Below, one piece after another: positions 1 to 11,958 of a DNA stretch of 64,000 bases (the first letter of the stretch is position 1; each line of letters starts with the position of its first letter). The DNA comes from Gaeumannomyces sp. JS-464. Its lineage: Eukaryota > Ascomycota > Sordariomycetes > Magnaporthales > Magnaporthaceae. The translations under genes and the position numbers were made by a program. The notes under the pieces are model-generated. The model was not told the DNA's origin, searched no databases, and saw only the letters and a list, made by a program, of their open reading frames with translations. The stretch spans positions 2,170,001-2,234,000 of the forward strand of contig NGZR01000004.1 in assembly GCA_002197995.1 (NCBI GenBank), written 5' to 3'.

Positions 1-1179
1 GTTAAATTTATTATTTATATCGATCGTTTTTAACGTTTAAGCGATACGTCGATATATGGAAACCATACCGGCGTAAATGGACTATTATTTTTCGTTGCTT
101 ACCGCGGTAAATCGGATTTTATTCGAAATGCGTAAACGAAAGTAATTAATTTTTTTTGTTTGCTTAAGCGATACCCTTAACCGCAATTAGTAAAATTTTA
201 AACTTTATAATAAACGAAACGAATAATTATCCCGGCTTTATTTAAAATACTTCTAATTTCGATAAAATTTCGGCCTTTTTGTAAAATCGTTAAAAATAAT
301 AGCGAGGTGGTTAAAAAATTGCAGCGGGTTATACGTACCGCTTAGTCCTCCAGTTTCGTAATATAAGCGGACCGCTTTTTAAATGGTTAAAGTAAAAAAA
401 AACCAAATATATTCGTAATAATCGCGGCTATTGCTAATAAACTCCGCGTTTCGTATTATTTTATATTTAAAAGCGTTCCGCTACGCATTAAAACCTTAGC
501 CGTTTTTATCGTAAAAAAAGGGGTTTTAAATTTTTTTTTTTTAAAGCTATAAACAAATCGCTTATAAGCTTAAGCTAAGCGTTTTGCGTTTCGATAATAC
601 GGTTTATTCGTTACGTTAATTAACGAAAACTATATTAATTTCGGCTTAAAACCTAACCAACTTTTTTTCGGGTACGGTTAAACGAGTTTGCAAATCCGCG
701 ATGGTAATTGCGAGGTTTATTTGGTTTAAAAATATCGTTGTCGAAATGGCGGCGTTTGCCGGTAAAAAGGAGAAAGTGGACGACATAATTATAATCCCGC
801 TTTTAGGAAAAAATCTTATAATAATGTAATAAGCTAAGCTAATAAGTGGTAGCTAATAAGTGCCGAAGTAATGTTATATTATAAAATGAAAAAAAGGGGA
901 AAAAAACTAGTTTCCTTTTCGGAAACTAGCTTTCGTTATATAGGTAATAAAACGGTTTAAAAGTAACTTTTAAGCCTATAACCCGTGCTATTAGCACGGA
1001 ACTATAACATAAATAACCATTTTGTTTAAAATTACGGTATTACTTAAAGTTTTTAATAAACGAGGTCGCTTTTGTAAAAACGCACAACTAGCAATTGCAA
1101 TAAAACAAAGCTTTTAATAAATGCATATAACGTTTTTAAGCGTTAAAAAGCACTAATTTTACTAGTTAGCGATTCGATT
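1..1179. other. AT-rich RIP-like sequence, unassigned
   Basis: The stretch is very AT-rich, depleted in CpA/TpG and full of stops in all frames, as RIP leaves repeats. I could not trace a protein family in it, although it lies just upstream of, and in the same nest as, the copia relic and may hold that element's gag and integrase part. Two perfect or near-perfect hairpins are visible at 907-929 (9-bp arms) and 983-999 (8-bp arms). The segment 872-1009 begins TGTTATA and ends TATAACA, which resembles a short LTR, but I saw no second copy. Confidence 0.5.
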
Positions 1180-2880
1180 TAAATAAAAAAGCAAAATTAC
1201 AGCTCCTGGTTTACCATTTAAACAGTTAACCTAATAAAAACTAAACGTATTTATTAGCGCTAAAATAATTAAACCGATTGTTGGAAAAACTTTTAACGAA
1301 GCTACGATTTTTAAATTACAAATTATAAACGAGGTAAAAAAGCAAACTTTAAAGCCTTTTAAAAAATCAAAACTTGTACTTATAAAATATAACGATAAAA
1401 AAACATAATATTTTTACGCAATTTCCTACAATTATAAAATGTAATTAACAATTAATTTTAACGATCATATTATCGTTTACATTTATAAAATTTAGTTTAA
1501 TAAATCGAAATACTAGCTAAACGTACACCTAATTAAAATTAAAGTTGCAAAAAAAACGTTTTCCTGCGCTTATTTAAGGAATTATTAATATGGTTTAAAC
1601 CGGGCACGTTACTTAAAATAATTAAACCTTTTTACAAAATTGCGGAATTAAGTTTACATTAATTCGTTACTTATTAAAAACACTATAAAAAGCGTTTAAA
1701 TTGTTAAACATTAAGCTTCGATTTTTACCTGCTTATTTTAAAAAGCGGATAAAGCTTTAGGATTGTAAGTATGCAAATAAACGACATTTTAAATTTTAAA
1801 AATCCGGACTTTTTAAAAAAAGAAAAGTTAGCGATTTAAAAAGCAAACTTTTAAGCAAAACTAAAATCGATTTTTAAACCGGGAAACGAAACCAACTTTA
1901 ACGGGTGTAAAGTTTTAATAGGAAATTATAAGCTTAAAATTTAATAATAAAAAATAGGGTAAAAAATTCGAGCTAATAAAAACCGATTTAAAAAGCTTAA
2001 GTTATAAATATGTCGTTTAAAAAGCTTAAAACGCATATATTAATTTTATATGCTAATTAAAAACCGCATTTAACTATTTTATAACGGCGTAGGTTAAAAA
2101 CCCGGGATAAAAAAACGTGGTTAAACTAAATAAAAGGATTAAATAGCAAATAAATAACGTTTAAAAAAGGTTAAAATACGTTTTATTAAATTTGCAAAAA
2201 ACTAACCTTTACGTTTTCGTAAACGGATTATTCACGAATAATTTAAACTTAAATTTACAAATCGGGTTCGTAATTATATTAAAAAATAAAAAATCCGACG
2301 ATTAAAAAAACAGCTTTTAACTAATTGGCAACATTTTATATTAAACGTTAATTAAATGTAAAAGGGTTATAAAAAGCGTTTTCGCAAATGAAATTTACAA
2401 AATGGGTAACGGGTTCGATGCAGTTTACGTTTTTAATTTAACGCTTGTAGCGATTTCGAAAAAGCTAAACTAAAAAACTTCGAAATTAATAATTTGCACC
2501 AATAGCTTTTCGCTATATTAATACCTTATATAATTAAGCATAACGGCGGAAAAAAAGCTTATAATTAATGTTATAGCATTTAAATTTTTTTACGAAAAGC
2601 GCGAAATCGACGAAATTTATTAAATCGCAGGATTAAATAATTTAATAAACGCGATAATTAAAAATTAACTAAATAAATCTTTTAAAAATTTGGTTATAAG
2701 CAATACGATAACGGTACGAATTAAAAGTTAAGTAAAGCGCGAAAAACAATAAAAAAAAGCGAAAAAAAGCAATTAAAATCGATTTATTATAACTTAAAAT
2801 AACTAATTATATAATTAAAAAAACGAAATTATTAAAACGCTAAAACAATTGGAAAACGATTTTACGAATAACTATTTTAA
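1180..2880 (+). mobile_element. Ty1/copia retrotransposon relic (RT and RNase H)
   Basis: Broken plus-strand frames match the fungal Ty1/copia polyprotein in the expected order. At about 1,290-1,420 there is a segment resembling the start of RT (NEVKKQTLKPFKKSKLV, then TQFPTI after a frame change). At about 1,580-1,990 comes the rest of RT, with the active-site block MQINDIL at 1,771-1,791, where fungal copia elements have MQTDDTL. At about 2,170-2,730 is RNase H, with IGFVIILKN, KCKRVIKSVFANEIYKM and TNSFSLY. Asp-to-Asn changes and CAG/TGG-derived stops are what RIP makes. Several frame changes are also needed. No LTR pair was found, so the ends are approximate. It is a dead copy. Confidence 0.75.
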
Positions 2881-2922
2881 ATTTTAAGAAAAACTTTTAC
2901 TATTGCTAAACATATTACCAAT

Positions 2923-3216
2923 TTATTTATTAACGTTATTAGCATTTTTATCTTTTTTCCCTTTTTCGGCTATTTTTTCGTCCTTATCCTCGTTATCGTT
3001 AAAAGCTTTAAATAAGCTGTTTTTTACTTTTAAAAACGCCGCATCGAATATACGCTAAGCGGTAACGCGACCCGCCGCTTTCCGTTTAATAGCATTTATT
3101 TTAATAAAATTAACGTTAACTTTACCAGCTTATTCCTCATTTTTAAAAAGGATTATGCATTTGGTAATGGTACGTTATTTCGCGAAATTTTAGGAATAGC
3201 GAAAATACGGTTAACA
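2923..3216 (-). pseudogene. Unidentified RIP-damaged coding relic
   Basis: Reading the minus strand from about 3,216 to the stop at 2,923-2,925 gives one frame interrupted by only a few TAA/TAG codons, all explicable as C-to-T changes. The product is rich in Lys, Asp, Glu and Asn at its C-terminus (DNEDKDEKIAEKGKKDKN), quite unlike the random translation around it. Further upstream, 3,385-3,617, the same strand is open and very basic, but I cannot tell whether it belongs to the same protein. I do not recognise the family. A transposon ORF is the likely source given the surroundings. Confidence 0.35.
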
Positions 3217-3854
3217 AAGCACTAAAGCAATTAAATAAAAAATTAGCTATTATACTTTATTAATAATAGTTTCGCGAAAATATTTAATTATAAACTTTTT
3301 AGCTAAAACTATTACGATTTTAAAATTACCAATCGTTAACGCAAAAGATTAGCAAATTAAAACCTAAAAAATTACTTACACCAGTTGGTACGAATAACTA
3401 AAAGCATAAAACTAATAACGGTTACCGGCCGGCTCGGTATTAAAGCACCTAATTTTATTAAATTTGCCGGCCAAAAAAAGTTAAAGCAATTTAGGCATAA
3501 AAACGATCTTTGTTTGCCTTTTGCAAAGCGCGAACGAGCAAAGGATTTGCCTTTTCCCTTTTTAGCACGAGTTTTTTTAACGCTATTATTTAAAACTGTT
3601 TTAACGCTAACTTAACCTTTTTTAACGGATTTACCTTTACTAGCTCTTTTAAAACGAGTGGATATTATCGCGGTAATTAGTCGAGCAGTAAAACAGTAAA
3701 GTAAAAATCGGTAAGCAAGTAAACAAGCAGTGGGAATATCGATATTTGTGGTTATAAAAATTAAGTTTTAAATTATAACGATTAAAGCTTACGGCTTTTA
3801 AAATATCTTAAGCCTTTTAAGTTATACTTCCGATTTGCTCCTTTTTATTACACC

Positions 3855-3869
3855 GATTATCATTTACAC
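3855..3869 (+). repeat. Left copy of exact 15-bp direct repeat
   Basis: The sequence GATTATCATTTACAC occurs here and again at 4,588-4,602. The two copies bracket a GC-balanced segment inside AT-rich DNA, so they look like a target-site duplication. Confidence 0.7.
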
Positions 3870-4587
3870 AGAAAAAGATTAAGGAAAGGCGAGAAAGAAA
3901 AGGCAAAGACCTTTGGAGGCAGAAGGGGAAGGAACGGTGGAAACCCGCACCCGGAAGGAAATAAAGGCACAACCGGAAGGCACGACACAAACAAGGCAGG
4001 AGCAACACAATCACGAAAACGGCGAACCAACAAAAAGGTCGGATGCGCGCCACAAGCGAGGAAACAATCCGCAACCGGAGCGTCACCTCCGGAAGCGAAC
4101 AACACAATCACGTCGAGTCACCCGACGTCAACCACGACCCCCGAACCTCACGGAGCAGCCACGCGACCAGGCACCGAGGCGGGACCGGGAAACCTCGGAC
4201 GCGGACAACCAGGCCACCGCAACCAACCGAACCAACACCACCACTACCAACATTACCACAAAAAGAGAAGACCCGGCACCGGGGCGCTACCCAAGCGCAA
4301 CATGCATTCCCTACAGTCTTTCCCTTGCGTACTTTCCTATTGTCACCATTGATTACAAGGACGCTTCCGCGATGGAACCCTTAAAAGCAGTCGCAGGAAC
4401 TAAGCAGACGGCACCACTGTTTAACACAGCAAAGACCGTATACGAAGAGCAAATATGGTTTTTACTCTCAGGCCACCGAGCCGGATGCGGACCGCACCCG
4501 GAGACGAGTTTAAGGGTTTTTACATGTATATAAAAACAGCAAAGGCACTGAGGTTTTTACAAACATAACGGCAGTATGACTAATAAT
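3870..4587 (+). other. 718-bp un-RIPed GC-balanced island, possible recent insertion
   Basis: This segment differs sharply from its flanks: it is CA- and GC-rich, with the dinucleotides RIP destroys still abundant, and it sits between exact 15-bp repeats. The plus strand has an open frame from 3,913 to 4,533 (206 codons). Its product is dominated by Arg, Thr, Gln, Asn, Pro and Glu for the first 130 residues and is more ordinary afterwards (SLAYFPIVTIDYKD). The compositional bias makes it doubtful that this is a protein. The minus strand is also open over parts. I see no poly-A tail, pol III box or terminal inverted repeat. The 10-mer GGTTTTTACA occurs twice near the right end (about 4,516 and 4,551). 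I do not recognise it. It could be a retroposed transcript piece, a non-autonomous element or captured host DNA. Confidence 0.5.
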
Positions 4588-4602
4588 GATTATCATTTAC
4601 AC
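4588..4602 (+). repeat. Right copy of exact 15-bp direct repeat
   Basis: This is identical to 3,855-3,869. A duplication of 15 bp is within the range made by LINE-type target-primed insertion, and longer than those of LTR elements (4-6 bp) or Tc1/mariner elements (TA). Confidence 0.7.
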
Positions 4603-5126
4603 GGCTTAATAAATTTCTATTAAATTTATTTACTGCTATTATGCGCATTTAATCCGGCATTACTTAATTTTACGAGCGTTTAACTAAACATTGCCCTACT
4701 TTTTATTATTTTTATTTACAATTTTTATTTATAATTTTTACCGATATTTAACATAATCCTTTTGCTTTTTTTTTCCTTTGTTTTTAAAGCAGGTTATTAA
4801 ATTTAAATTCCGTTGTTATTAGTATTGTAAAATCCCGGGATTTGGAAAACGAGCATTTACCGATACACGCGTTTAAAGAAAAAATTACTAGTGTTAATCC
4901 ACGTAATTTAACGCGTGCATTTAAAAAAGGCCCACGCTTTGTAAAACCGCAAGCCCACGAGCCATGCGCTTTTACGAGCTTATAAAAAGGGATTTTGTAA
5001 TCCCCTTTTTATAATTAAATTCCTACATAAATATGCATTATTACAAACACTAGTTCCAAATTTATAAATCTTTATTTATTCCTTTTGGAAATCTTCGTGC
5101 TTATAAAGTACCACTTTTATTAACAC
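4603..5126. other. AT-rich RIP-like sequence, unassigned
   Basis: I see no coding frame or family match. It abuts the point where gypsy element C breaks off. A hairpin with long arms (about 14 nt each side, with one mismatch) lies at 4,981-5,013. Confidence 0.5.
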
Positions 5127-8100
5127 TATCGTACTTAACTTTAGTTATTGGTTTTTTGGATTAGGAAAGTTTAATAACGAAGTTTATAGTAACTTTTTAC
5201 CACGCTTTACTAAACGCCGGCAGCGGTTGTAAAAGCCTGTAAAGCTTATGCTTATTAGCTTTATTTTTAACATAGCTTTCGCAATTTTTTATTACGTTTT
5301 GTACTTCGGTTCGAATTTTTGTAAACCCGTGGTATTATTGTAACCGTTTTTACGTTTTTTTTACACTTTGGTAGCCGTGTGCCAGCTAGCTGTAAATTTG
5401 TTAAATTTTTTTAAGGTTTAAACTTTTCCTTATTAAACCGTTTTAACGAGTATTTTTTAAACCGGGATTAAAAATCCGTTTGGTTTTTTCGTTAGGATTA
5501 CTTGTGTTTTTTAAATATTGCGATTTAATAGTCCGGTTATTAGCTTAAAGCGTTCGCCCGGCCGTTTTCCGACCTTTTCCGGTACTTAATCCGGATGTCG
5601 TAGTTTTGCAAAAACTCGCTTTAACGGATTTATCGCTTATTTAGGTTTTTACTAATGGTAAAATATATTAGGTTTTTATGATTTATATATATTATAACTT
5701 AATATTTTATTTTATAAAGGTATAAGCGCTACTTTTCAAATGCTCGGATAATTGCTAAAAGTTTTTTATTATAAATTTAGTAGTTTAATTTAAATCTATT
5801 TAACTTTTGCGAAAAAAACGCATAAAGGTGCAACCGTTTTTAATCGTTTCGCTATTCGAATTGGCCGCCGATCGCGTAACTCGACGCGTCGGTTTTAACT
5901 TTGAAAGGTTTTTTTAGGTTTAGGAATGCTAACATTAGTTCTTTTAACACGGCGTCCCGTAATTGCTCGAAAGCTTTTTATTTTTACCTTTTTTAATAAA
6001 ACTGGTAGTTATTTTTAGTAAAATTCGTAAATAGTATGATTTTGCTATAATTACGGATAAACCGTTTGTAAAAGTTTAAAAATCTTAAAAACCCTCGTAT
6101 TTTCGTAACATTTTTAAATATAAGCCATTTTTAAACTTTTTTAACATTTTTAAAATTTATATAAATTTATTTAAATATAACTACGAATTTTAAAAAAGCG
6201 ACTTTTTGCGAATGCTATTCGCATTTTTTTGGTTTAATAAAAAGTTTTGCCTTAAGTAGTTTTTAAAGTACTTTATGTACGTGCTATTTATACTTTTCCA
6301 TCGTTTTCGAAAAAATTAAAATGTTATTTAGGTACGTAAAAACGAAAATATCGAGGTATTCGCGCAATATATGGTTAATTATTTTTTAAAATGTGGTTAA
6401 TGCGTTAGTAAACTCGAAAGTTATTATTAAAAATTCGTAGTATTTAAATTTTGTTTTAAAAGCCGTAAATAACTTTTAGCCCTTTTTAATCCGTATTAAA
6501 CTATAAGCTTTCCGTAAATTTAAAGCTGTAAAATATTAAGCTTTACCGAATTTATCGCGTAATTCGTCGATAAAAAGCAAAAGATACCGATTTTTAATAA
6601 TAGCTTTATTTAACGGGCGGTAATCGATATATATTCGCTCCGTTCCGTTTTTTTTTCTTTATAAAATCCCGTATTTTATTAAAAAATCGAAAGGTTTAAT
6701 ATATCCCTTGCGTAAGTTTTCCTTTAGTTGTTTTTTTAGCATTTCCTATTGCTAAAAGCTAAATTAATACAACTTTTGGTATTTAAACTGCGTTTTTAAT
6801 TTAAGCTTAATTTTAAAATCGAACGGTTTATATTCGGGAAATACCGTTTTTAGGTTTTTCCTAAATAACTTTTCGTATTTATAATATTCTTTTGAAATAT
6901 TTGCAAGCTATTTTTAATGTTAATTTGGTCGTTTTGGTTATTTTCCATTTTAAATAATCGTATATTCGTCGATATTAAATGCAAAAGTGGATTGTTAAAT
7001 TTTGTTACCGTTATAACCTTTTTTCGTTGTTTTTTATGCTTACGGTTTAAAGTTCGTAGCTAATAAACCGTTTTAATTATTCGTAACTTTTTTTATTAAA
7101 TTTAGCCGGTGGCTTAATTTATCCGTGGGTTATTTTTCCTAAGCTAAAGGATTTCGAAAATTACGTTTTTTTTTATATTTAATTTATCCAATATAATAGT
7201 AACGTTTTCCCCGCCTCGGGTGCGTAATATTACTAGTTATATTTTTCAGTCGATTTATTTTTTATTATAAGCGATAGGTATTTTCGGACCGTTTTAATTA
7301 ATTTTAACTTTTAATATTTCCGTTTTATAAAAATTCCATACTGTTTAACCGCTTATAGCGATATATAATCGCTTTATATTTCGCAATCAATTATTATTTT
7401 AACTTTTTTCTTTTAATATTTTATCCGAAACGTTAATAAGTTATATAGTTAATTTAATTTTGCTATCGCGAGGGTTTTTATCGGTTTTTTTTCATTTTGT
7501 ACTTTTCGCTTAAGTAATTCGTTTAGTTTTTTAATAAAAGTAACGAGTACCGTACGTTCGTACTTTTATCTGGGTTAAACGGGACATACGCTCGCGTAAC
7601 CCCCTAATACTAAACTTTCGCCTTTTATAACATATGCTTTTTGCATTTTATAATTTCGCATTTCTTTTAATTAAACACCCTAGTAACATATAATATCAGG
7701 TACCGTTCGCTAGGTTTAAAAACTGCGGTAAACCTGCCAATTTGGGCTAATTCTTACCGTAACAATTAAAATGCTAAACGGGGCTTAATTATTAGCTCGT
7801 TTTTTAACCTCCGTGGAAAAAAATGGTATTTAAACTTAAGTTATAAATGAAATTTGCACTTTTTGTAAATACATTTTGCATAAGGTGCAAATATCCGGAA
7901 TGTTTCATGTTAATATTAAAGTAATCCTTAGGATTTAACGCAACTTTTCTTCGCTCGCTTATATTGTTAAACCAGTAATTAGCATACTTAACTTCCTACT
8001 AATCGTTAAACTATAATAAAAGTTAGCCGTTATTTCCGTTTGCCGGGGTGGCGTAACATAACGGTCCGTCGGGGTATTTTAAAACTTTAACGTTTTAAAA

Positions 8101-9654
8101 ACACTTTAACACATTAAAAAATATAAAAACGTATTAATCTTTCCAGCTTTTTTGGTTTTCGCAAATTATAGGTATAAAAACTACGTCGTTTAAACCTTTT
8201 ATCCTTTTTTAAAACTCGGCCGTTTCGAAATTTTAACCATTTCGGTTTACTTTCGCGTTGGTATCGAAATCCTCCGACTTTTAAAAAAAGTATGTTTAGT
8301 TTAAAAACTCTTTTCGGGCTTTTCCCTTTTTTAAATCGCTTATTAGGGTTACTTCTTTTTAAGCTTAACGATAAGTGTCGTTTTTTTCTTTCAAATTCGT
8401 AAACCCGAAAGCGATACGCTATTTTCCCTCGCTATCGTTTTCGATTTAATAGCTTTAAACATAGCAATGTTTCGCGGCTTTTAAAAGTACCACCCGGTAG
8501 CCTTTTTATCGAACTGGTATGTTACGCATAGTTCGTCGTAACAGTTTATCCAGTTAAACGCCGGCTCGAAGCATAATCCCTTTTATACCGGGCTTTTTTA
8601 CGTTCGTTAAAAGTTAACTATTTAGCGGTTATTATCCTGTTAAAAGCAATTAATTTTAATATAACCAGTTTAGCCACATTTAAAACACTTCCCGTTTTTC
8701 GAACTTTACTTTTGCTTTTTTTACTGCTTTTATTACTAATAAACGGCTTCCGCATTAAAATTTATTAAGTTTAAATGTGTCCCGTAAACCGTAATAAGTT
8801 ACTATTTGGCTTTTTTTTAATTAATTTTATTATTTTATGCCGCATTTTTAAAATTATATCCTTTTTTTCCTATTATCGTTCGTACAATTTATTGCTAATG
8901 CGAACCGCGTTTCGAACGTAATCCGTAAAAAACTCGGGGTAATCTTATTTTGCAAGTTTATCTTTTACATTTTCGCGTAATCCGTTATAAAAGTGCAGTA
9001 TTAACGTAACGTTACTTTAATTAAGCTTAATGCTAATTCGTTAAAAGTCCGCTACTTATTTGGCTATAAATTTTCGCTATTTAAAAGCTAGCAGGTTTTT
9101 TCAGCGATTTTGGTTTCGTCGACTATTCCGAACACTTTTTTAACCTTTTTTTCGAAAATTTCGAAATTAGCGAAAATAATTTTGGTAAATTTTTAGCTAT
9201 TTTTATATTTTTTAAAGTAATTACTTTAAATTAGTTAAAACTATTATTTCACTTTGCCGTCCAGTTTGGTAATAGCGTAAACGACTTTTTATTCCTCGCT
9301 TACGAACTGTTATTTGTAAAACTTAAAATAGCTTTTGCATTTGGTAAAAAACGTTTTAAACTTACCGTTTTCCTTTTCGTAAAAGTCCGAAAACGGGAAT
9401 TTGTACGTTTTAACCCGATAAGTGTTTTAAAAAACAGCAATTTCGTAATAAATTGCTTTATTTTAACCTAACTTTTAGCGATTTCGTTCGTTATAAACTT
9501 AAAAAGGGTAACGGTGTTAATAGCTTTTTTAAAGTCGTATTTAATACCGTTAAAAGTAAAAACCGTAATTTTTTCCTTTTTAAGCTTTTTATTATTGTTT
9601 GTTATAATTATATTATCCTTTTTTTAACGAAGTACTAAATAAAATTAATTAAAA

Positions 9655-9809
9655 TGTTATAATTAAAAGTTTGCTTTTAAAATAAAGTATTTTAAAAGTG
9701 GAAAAGATAATATCGCTAGTGTTAGTAAATAAAAAAACACGTAATTTAAAAGGATAATTTAATTGCTTGCTTTAAAAAATGCTTAAAAGCTAACTTAAAT
9801 TAACTAATA
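9655..9809 (-). repeat. 3' part of the 5' LTR of gypsy C
   Basis: This is the complement of the R-U5 part of the gypsy LTR shared with elements A and B, ending TGTTAT (complement of ATAACA). It continues at 11,705-11,958 on the other side of the inserted Fot1-like element. The rejoined LTR is about 409 bp, against 429 bp in element B. Confidence 0.8.
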
Positions 9810-9820
9810 ACGTGGTTTAC

Positions 9821-9888
9821 AAGCGAGTTGCGCATATAAGCGAGTCGCGCATATAAGCGAGTCGCGCATATAAGCGAGTCGCGCACTT
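9821..9888 (+). repeat. Four tandem 17-bp subterminal repeats
   Basis: The unit AAGCGAGTCGCGCATAT is repeated at 9,821, 9,838, 9,855 and 9,872 with one or a few differences. The opposite end of the transposon (about 11,666-11,695) carries two related motifs in inverted orientation. Such subterminal repeats are usual binding sites for transposase. Confidence 0.85.
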
Positions 9889-9989
9889 ACACCCGACTTC
9901 CGGTTAATCGACGCGCATACCAACCCAATAACGCTAGGAATCCATTTAAACTACTCGGAACTGTATACATCGAACATCTTTACTTTTTC

Positions 9990-11407
9990 CTAACAAATAC
10001 GCGCATTATGTCCGGTTTTACCGCAGGTGTCACATCGCCGACGAATCGTTATCGCCTTCCTTTATTAACCCTTATAATCGCGCATTTTTTGCTATAACTG
10101 CCTATCCAGCTCCTTTTGGTTTAAAATATCACGTATTTCTTCGACAATATGTAACCCTTTTTATCGGACACGTGTTTTTTTTTAGCTTTCCGGCGTTTGC
10201 TTAATGCCTCGTTCGCCTTGCGTAGCGAAGCAACTTCGGCCTTAAAAAAAGCCATTTAATGCATAATTAAACTCGTTCTTTTCGCAAACTGGTCCACAGC
10301 CGCTAGCATAAGTAACGGAAAACTGCTCCGGTAATTGGAAATCCGAGTTTTAATGTGTTTGGATTGCGAAATTACTTCCCTGGCTGTCCGCGGCGTTTTA
10401 GAGGTTTAAGGTTCGGCGTTGCTTAAAGGCTCCCTCGGGGGAGTTGAAATTCGTAGCTTTACATTCAGCTTTTCCAAAACCGAACCCGGATTAAAAGAAG
10501 CAAAGCCAGCCTTTCGGAAACCTTTTTAAATGTTTTTCTCGGTTATGGAGTTTAAAAATGCCGCTTTAAACGCCGAAAGGAATTCGACTTTAGTTACGTG
10601 GTTAACGTGCGATTTTATTAGGTTTTCGATTTGTCGACCGTACGTTTTTTTTAGCGGGCTAAAGCATTTAACGTTAAGCGGTTAAAAAAAGTAAAACGAA
10701 TGTAAAGGCATGCAAAGCGTAATAATGTTATATTTTTGGTAATAAAGCTCGAAATCCGTCGAATGGTAGCTTTCGTAACCGTCCAGCATTAACAAACGAT
10801 GGGTGTTTTTTATACGCGATGCAATGTACTTATCGAAATGCTAAATCCATTCCAGGCCGAGCTCGTTCGTAGTTCACCCGTTAGCATTCGTTAAAATGAC
10901 CTAATCGCGTAAAAAGCCGGTTTCCGAATACCAATTGGCTAAATGGTACTGCTTTTTAACGATAATAAAAAAAGGGATCGCTTAACCGCAATAATTAACC
11001 TTTTAAATAATTATAGCCTATTTTCGGTTGCTAAGCTAAACCAGCTTTGCTTTATTACGGCTTTCCAATATTATAATAACTATAACGGCGGCAATTATGC
11101 CTATAAAAAAGCCGGTTTCGTCGAAATTGTAAATGTCGTTATCCAAAATGCCATATTTATCGATAGTGTTCCGTATAAAGTCGAACCACGCAAAAACGAG
11201 TTTGGGATTTTCGCATTTGGCTTTTTAATAGTCGTACTTTCGAATCCAACGCGTGCCGAGCTTTGCGCGGCGCTTAACAAAGTTCGCGACCCAGTTTTTG
11301 CCGACGGCGCCCGCGTCGCGTTTAGCGAGCAATCGGTTGGCCATATTTTTAACACTAAAAGGCCGGGAGGAAATGCGCGGGAATCCAGTTTTAATATTAT
11401 TTAACAA
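9990..11407 (-). pseudogene. Fot1/pogo DDE transposase, broken
   Basis: From the N-terminal side, the minus strand shows a CENP-B-type helix-turn-helix (11,225-11,407, with VKNMANRLLAKRDAG and VGKNWVANFVKR). Next is the first catalytic block NFDETGFFIG at about 11,100-11,135, then LMLDGYESYHSTDFELYYQ (second Asp, about 10,750-10,800) and ITLCMPLHSFYFFQPLNV. A final CCHC zinc knuckle (C-x2-C-x4-H-x4-C) lies at 9,993-10,034. Several Gln codons have become TAG by C-to-T change. The order HTH, DDE_1, zinc knuckle is that of fungal Fot1-like transposases. Stops between the domains show the gene is dead. Confidence 0.85.
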
Positions 11408-11704
11408 GCGCTTTCTTTTCGAATTCCGTTAATTTCTATAATTTGGGCATGCTATCGCGTCGAGCAGGTCGGCCGGCGCGTCGGTCGCGCAATGTGGATT
11501 TAAAAACATCGTAAATTTTAGCCGCCGAACGCAAATTTAATCCCCGATTAAATTGGATTGCCTGTATAGCGAAAACAATTTTAGCTTTTTTCGATGTCGA
11601 TTTCATTTGTGGTTATTGAGAAATTGAGGTTGGAAGTGGGAAACGCGTGTCGCATTGGAAAATGCGCGATTCGCTTGTGTGCGCGACTCGCTTGTAAACC
11701 ACGT

Positions 11705-11958
11705 TGCCGAAGTTTTAATTAAAACTACTTAAAATAAAAAGGAAATCCATTTTTATATGCACGCTATTTATTTTAACAGTTTTTTTTAAATTTATAGCTT
11801 TACCGTAAATCCACAAATCTTTTTTAAATTTATTGCTTTGTTATAAATCCACAAATTCTTTTCGAATTACGTAACTGTACGTATTTTAATGCGGGGTAAA
11901 GCACTATTTAAAGCCTTTCCCGTTTTGTTATTTTAAAGCTTGCATGCTGGCCGTAACA
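11705..11958 (-). repeat. 5' part (U3) of the LTR of gypsy C
   Basis: The right edge reads GGCCGTAACA, the complement of the LTR start TGTTAC. Inside are two copies of a direct repeat of about 47 bp containing ACAAATCC, as in the LTRs of element B. Confidence 0.8.

Larger units (their letters stand above)
9810..11704 (-). mobile_element. Fot1/pogo-type DNA transposon inserted in the gypsy C LTR
   Basis: Terminal inverted repeats are visible: ACGTGGTTTACAAGCGAG at 9,810-9,827 and its exact complement at 11,687-11,704. Removing the interval rejoins the LTR of gypsy C. The transposase lies on the minus strand. The element is about 1.9 kb, normal for Fot1-like elements. A TA target duplication is expected for this superfamily but is not clear here. 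RIP is milder than in the surrounding gypsy DNA, with long stretches still open, which suggests a younger insertion. Confidence 0.85.
5127..11958 (-). mobile_element. Ty3/gypsy element C, truncated, RIP-inactivated
   Basis: On the minus strand this copy runs 5' LTR (11,958-11,705 and 9,809-9,655, split by a DNA transposon), then gag (9,453-9,650 is the complement of the gag start seen in copies A and B), then RT and the start of integrase. The RT box YxDD reads YLNN at 6,323-6,334, both Asp having become Asn. Alignment with A and B holds until about 5,127 and then stops abruptly inside the integrase, so the rest of integrase, the chromodomain and the 3' LTR are lost. The LTR starts TGTTAC and ends ATAACA. 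Its U3 resembles that of B, not A. No target duplication can be checked because one end is missing. Confidence 0.85.

Noticed and set aside
872..1009. A 138-bp TGTTATA...TATAACA segment as a solo LTR
   Set aside because: Terminal similarity to LTR ends is short and no second copy or target duplication was found, so I did not list it as an LTR.
9821..9888. Short regular repeats that might suggest a CRISPR array
   Set aside because: The 17-bp units are directly tandem with no spacers, lie next to a transposon terminus, and the DNA is eukaryotic.
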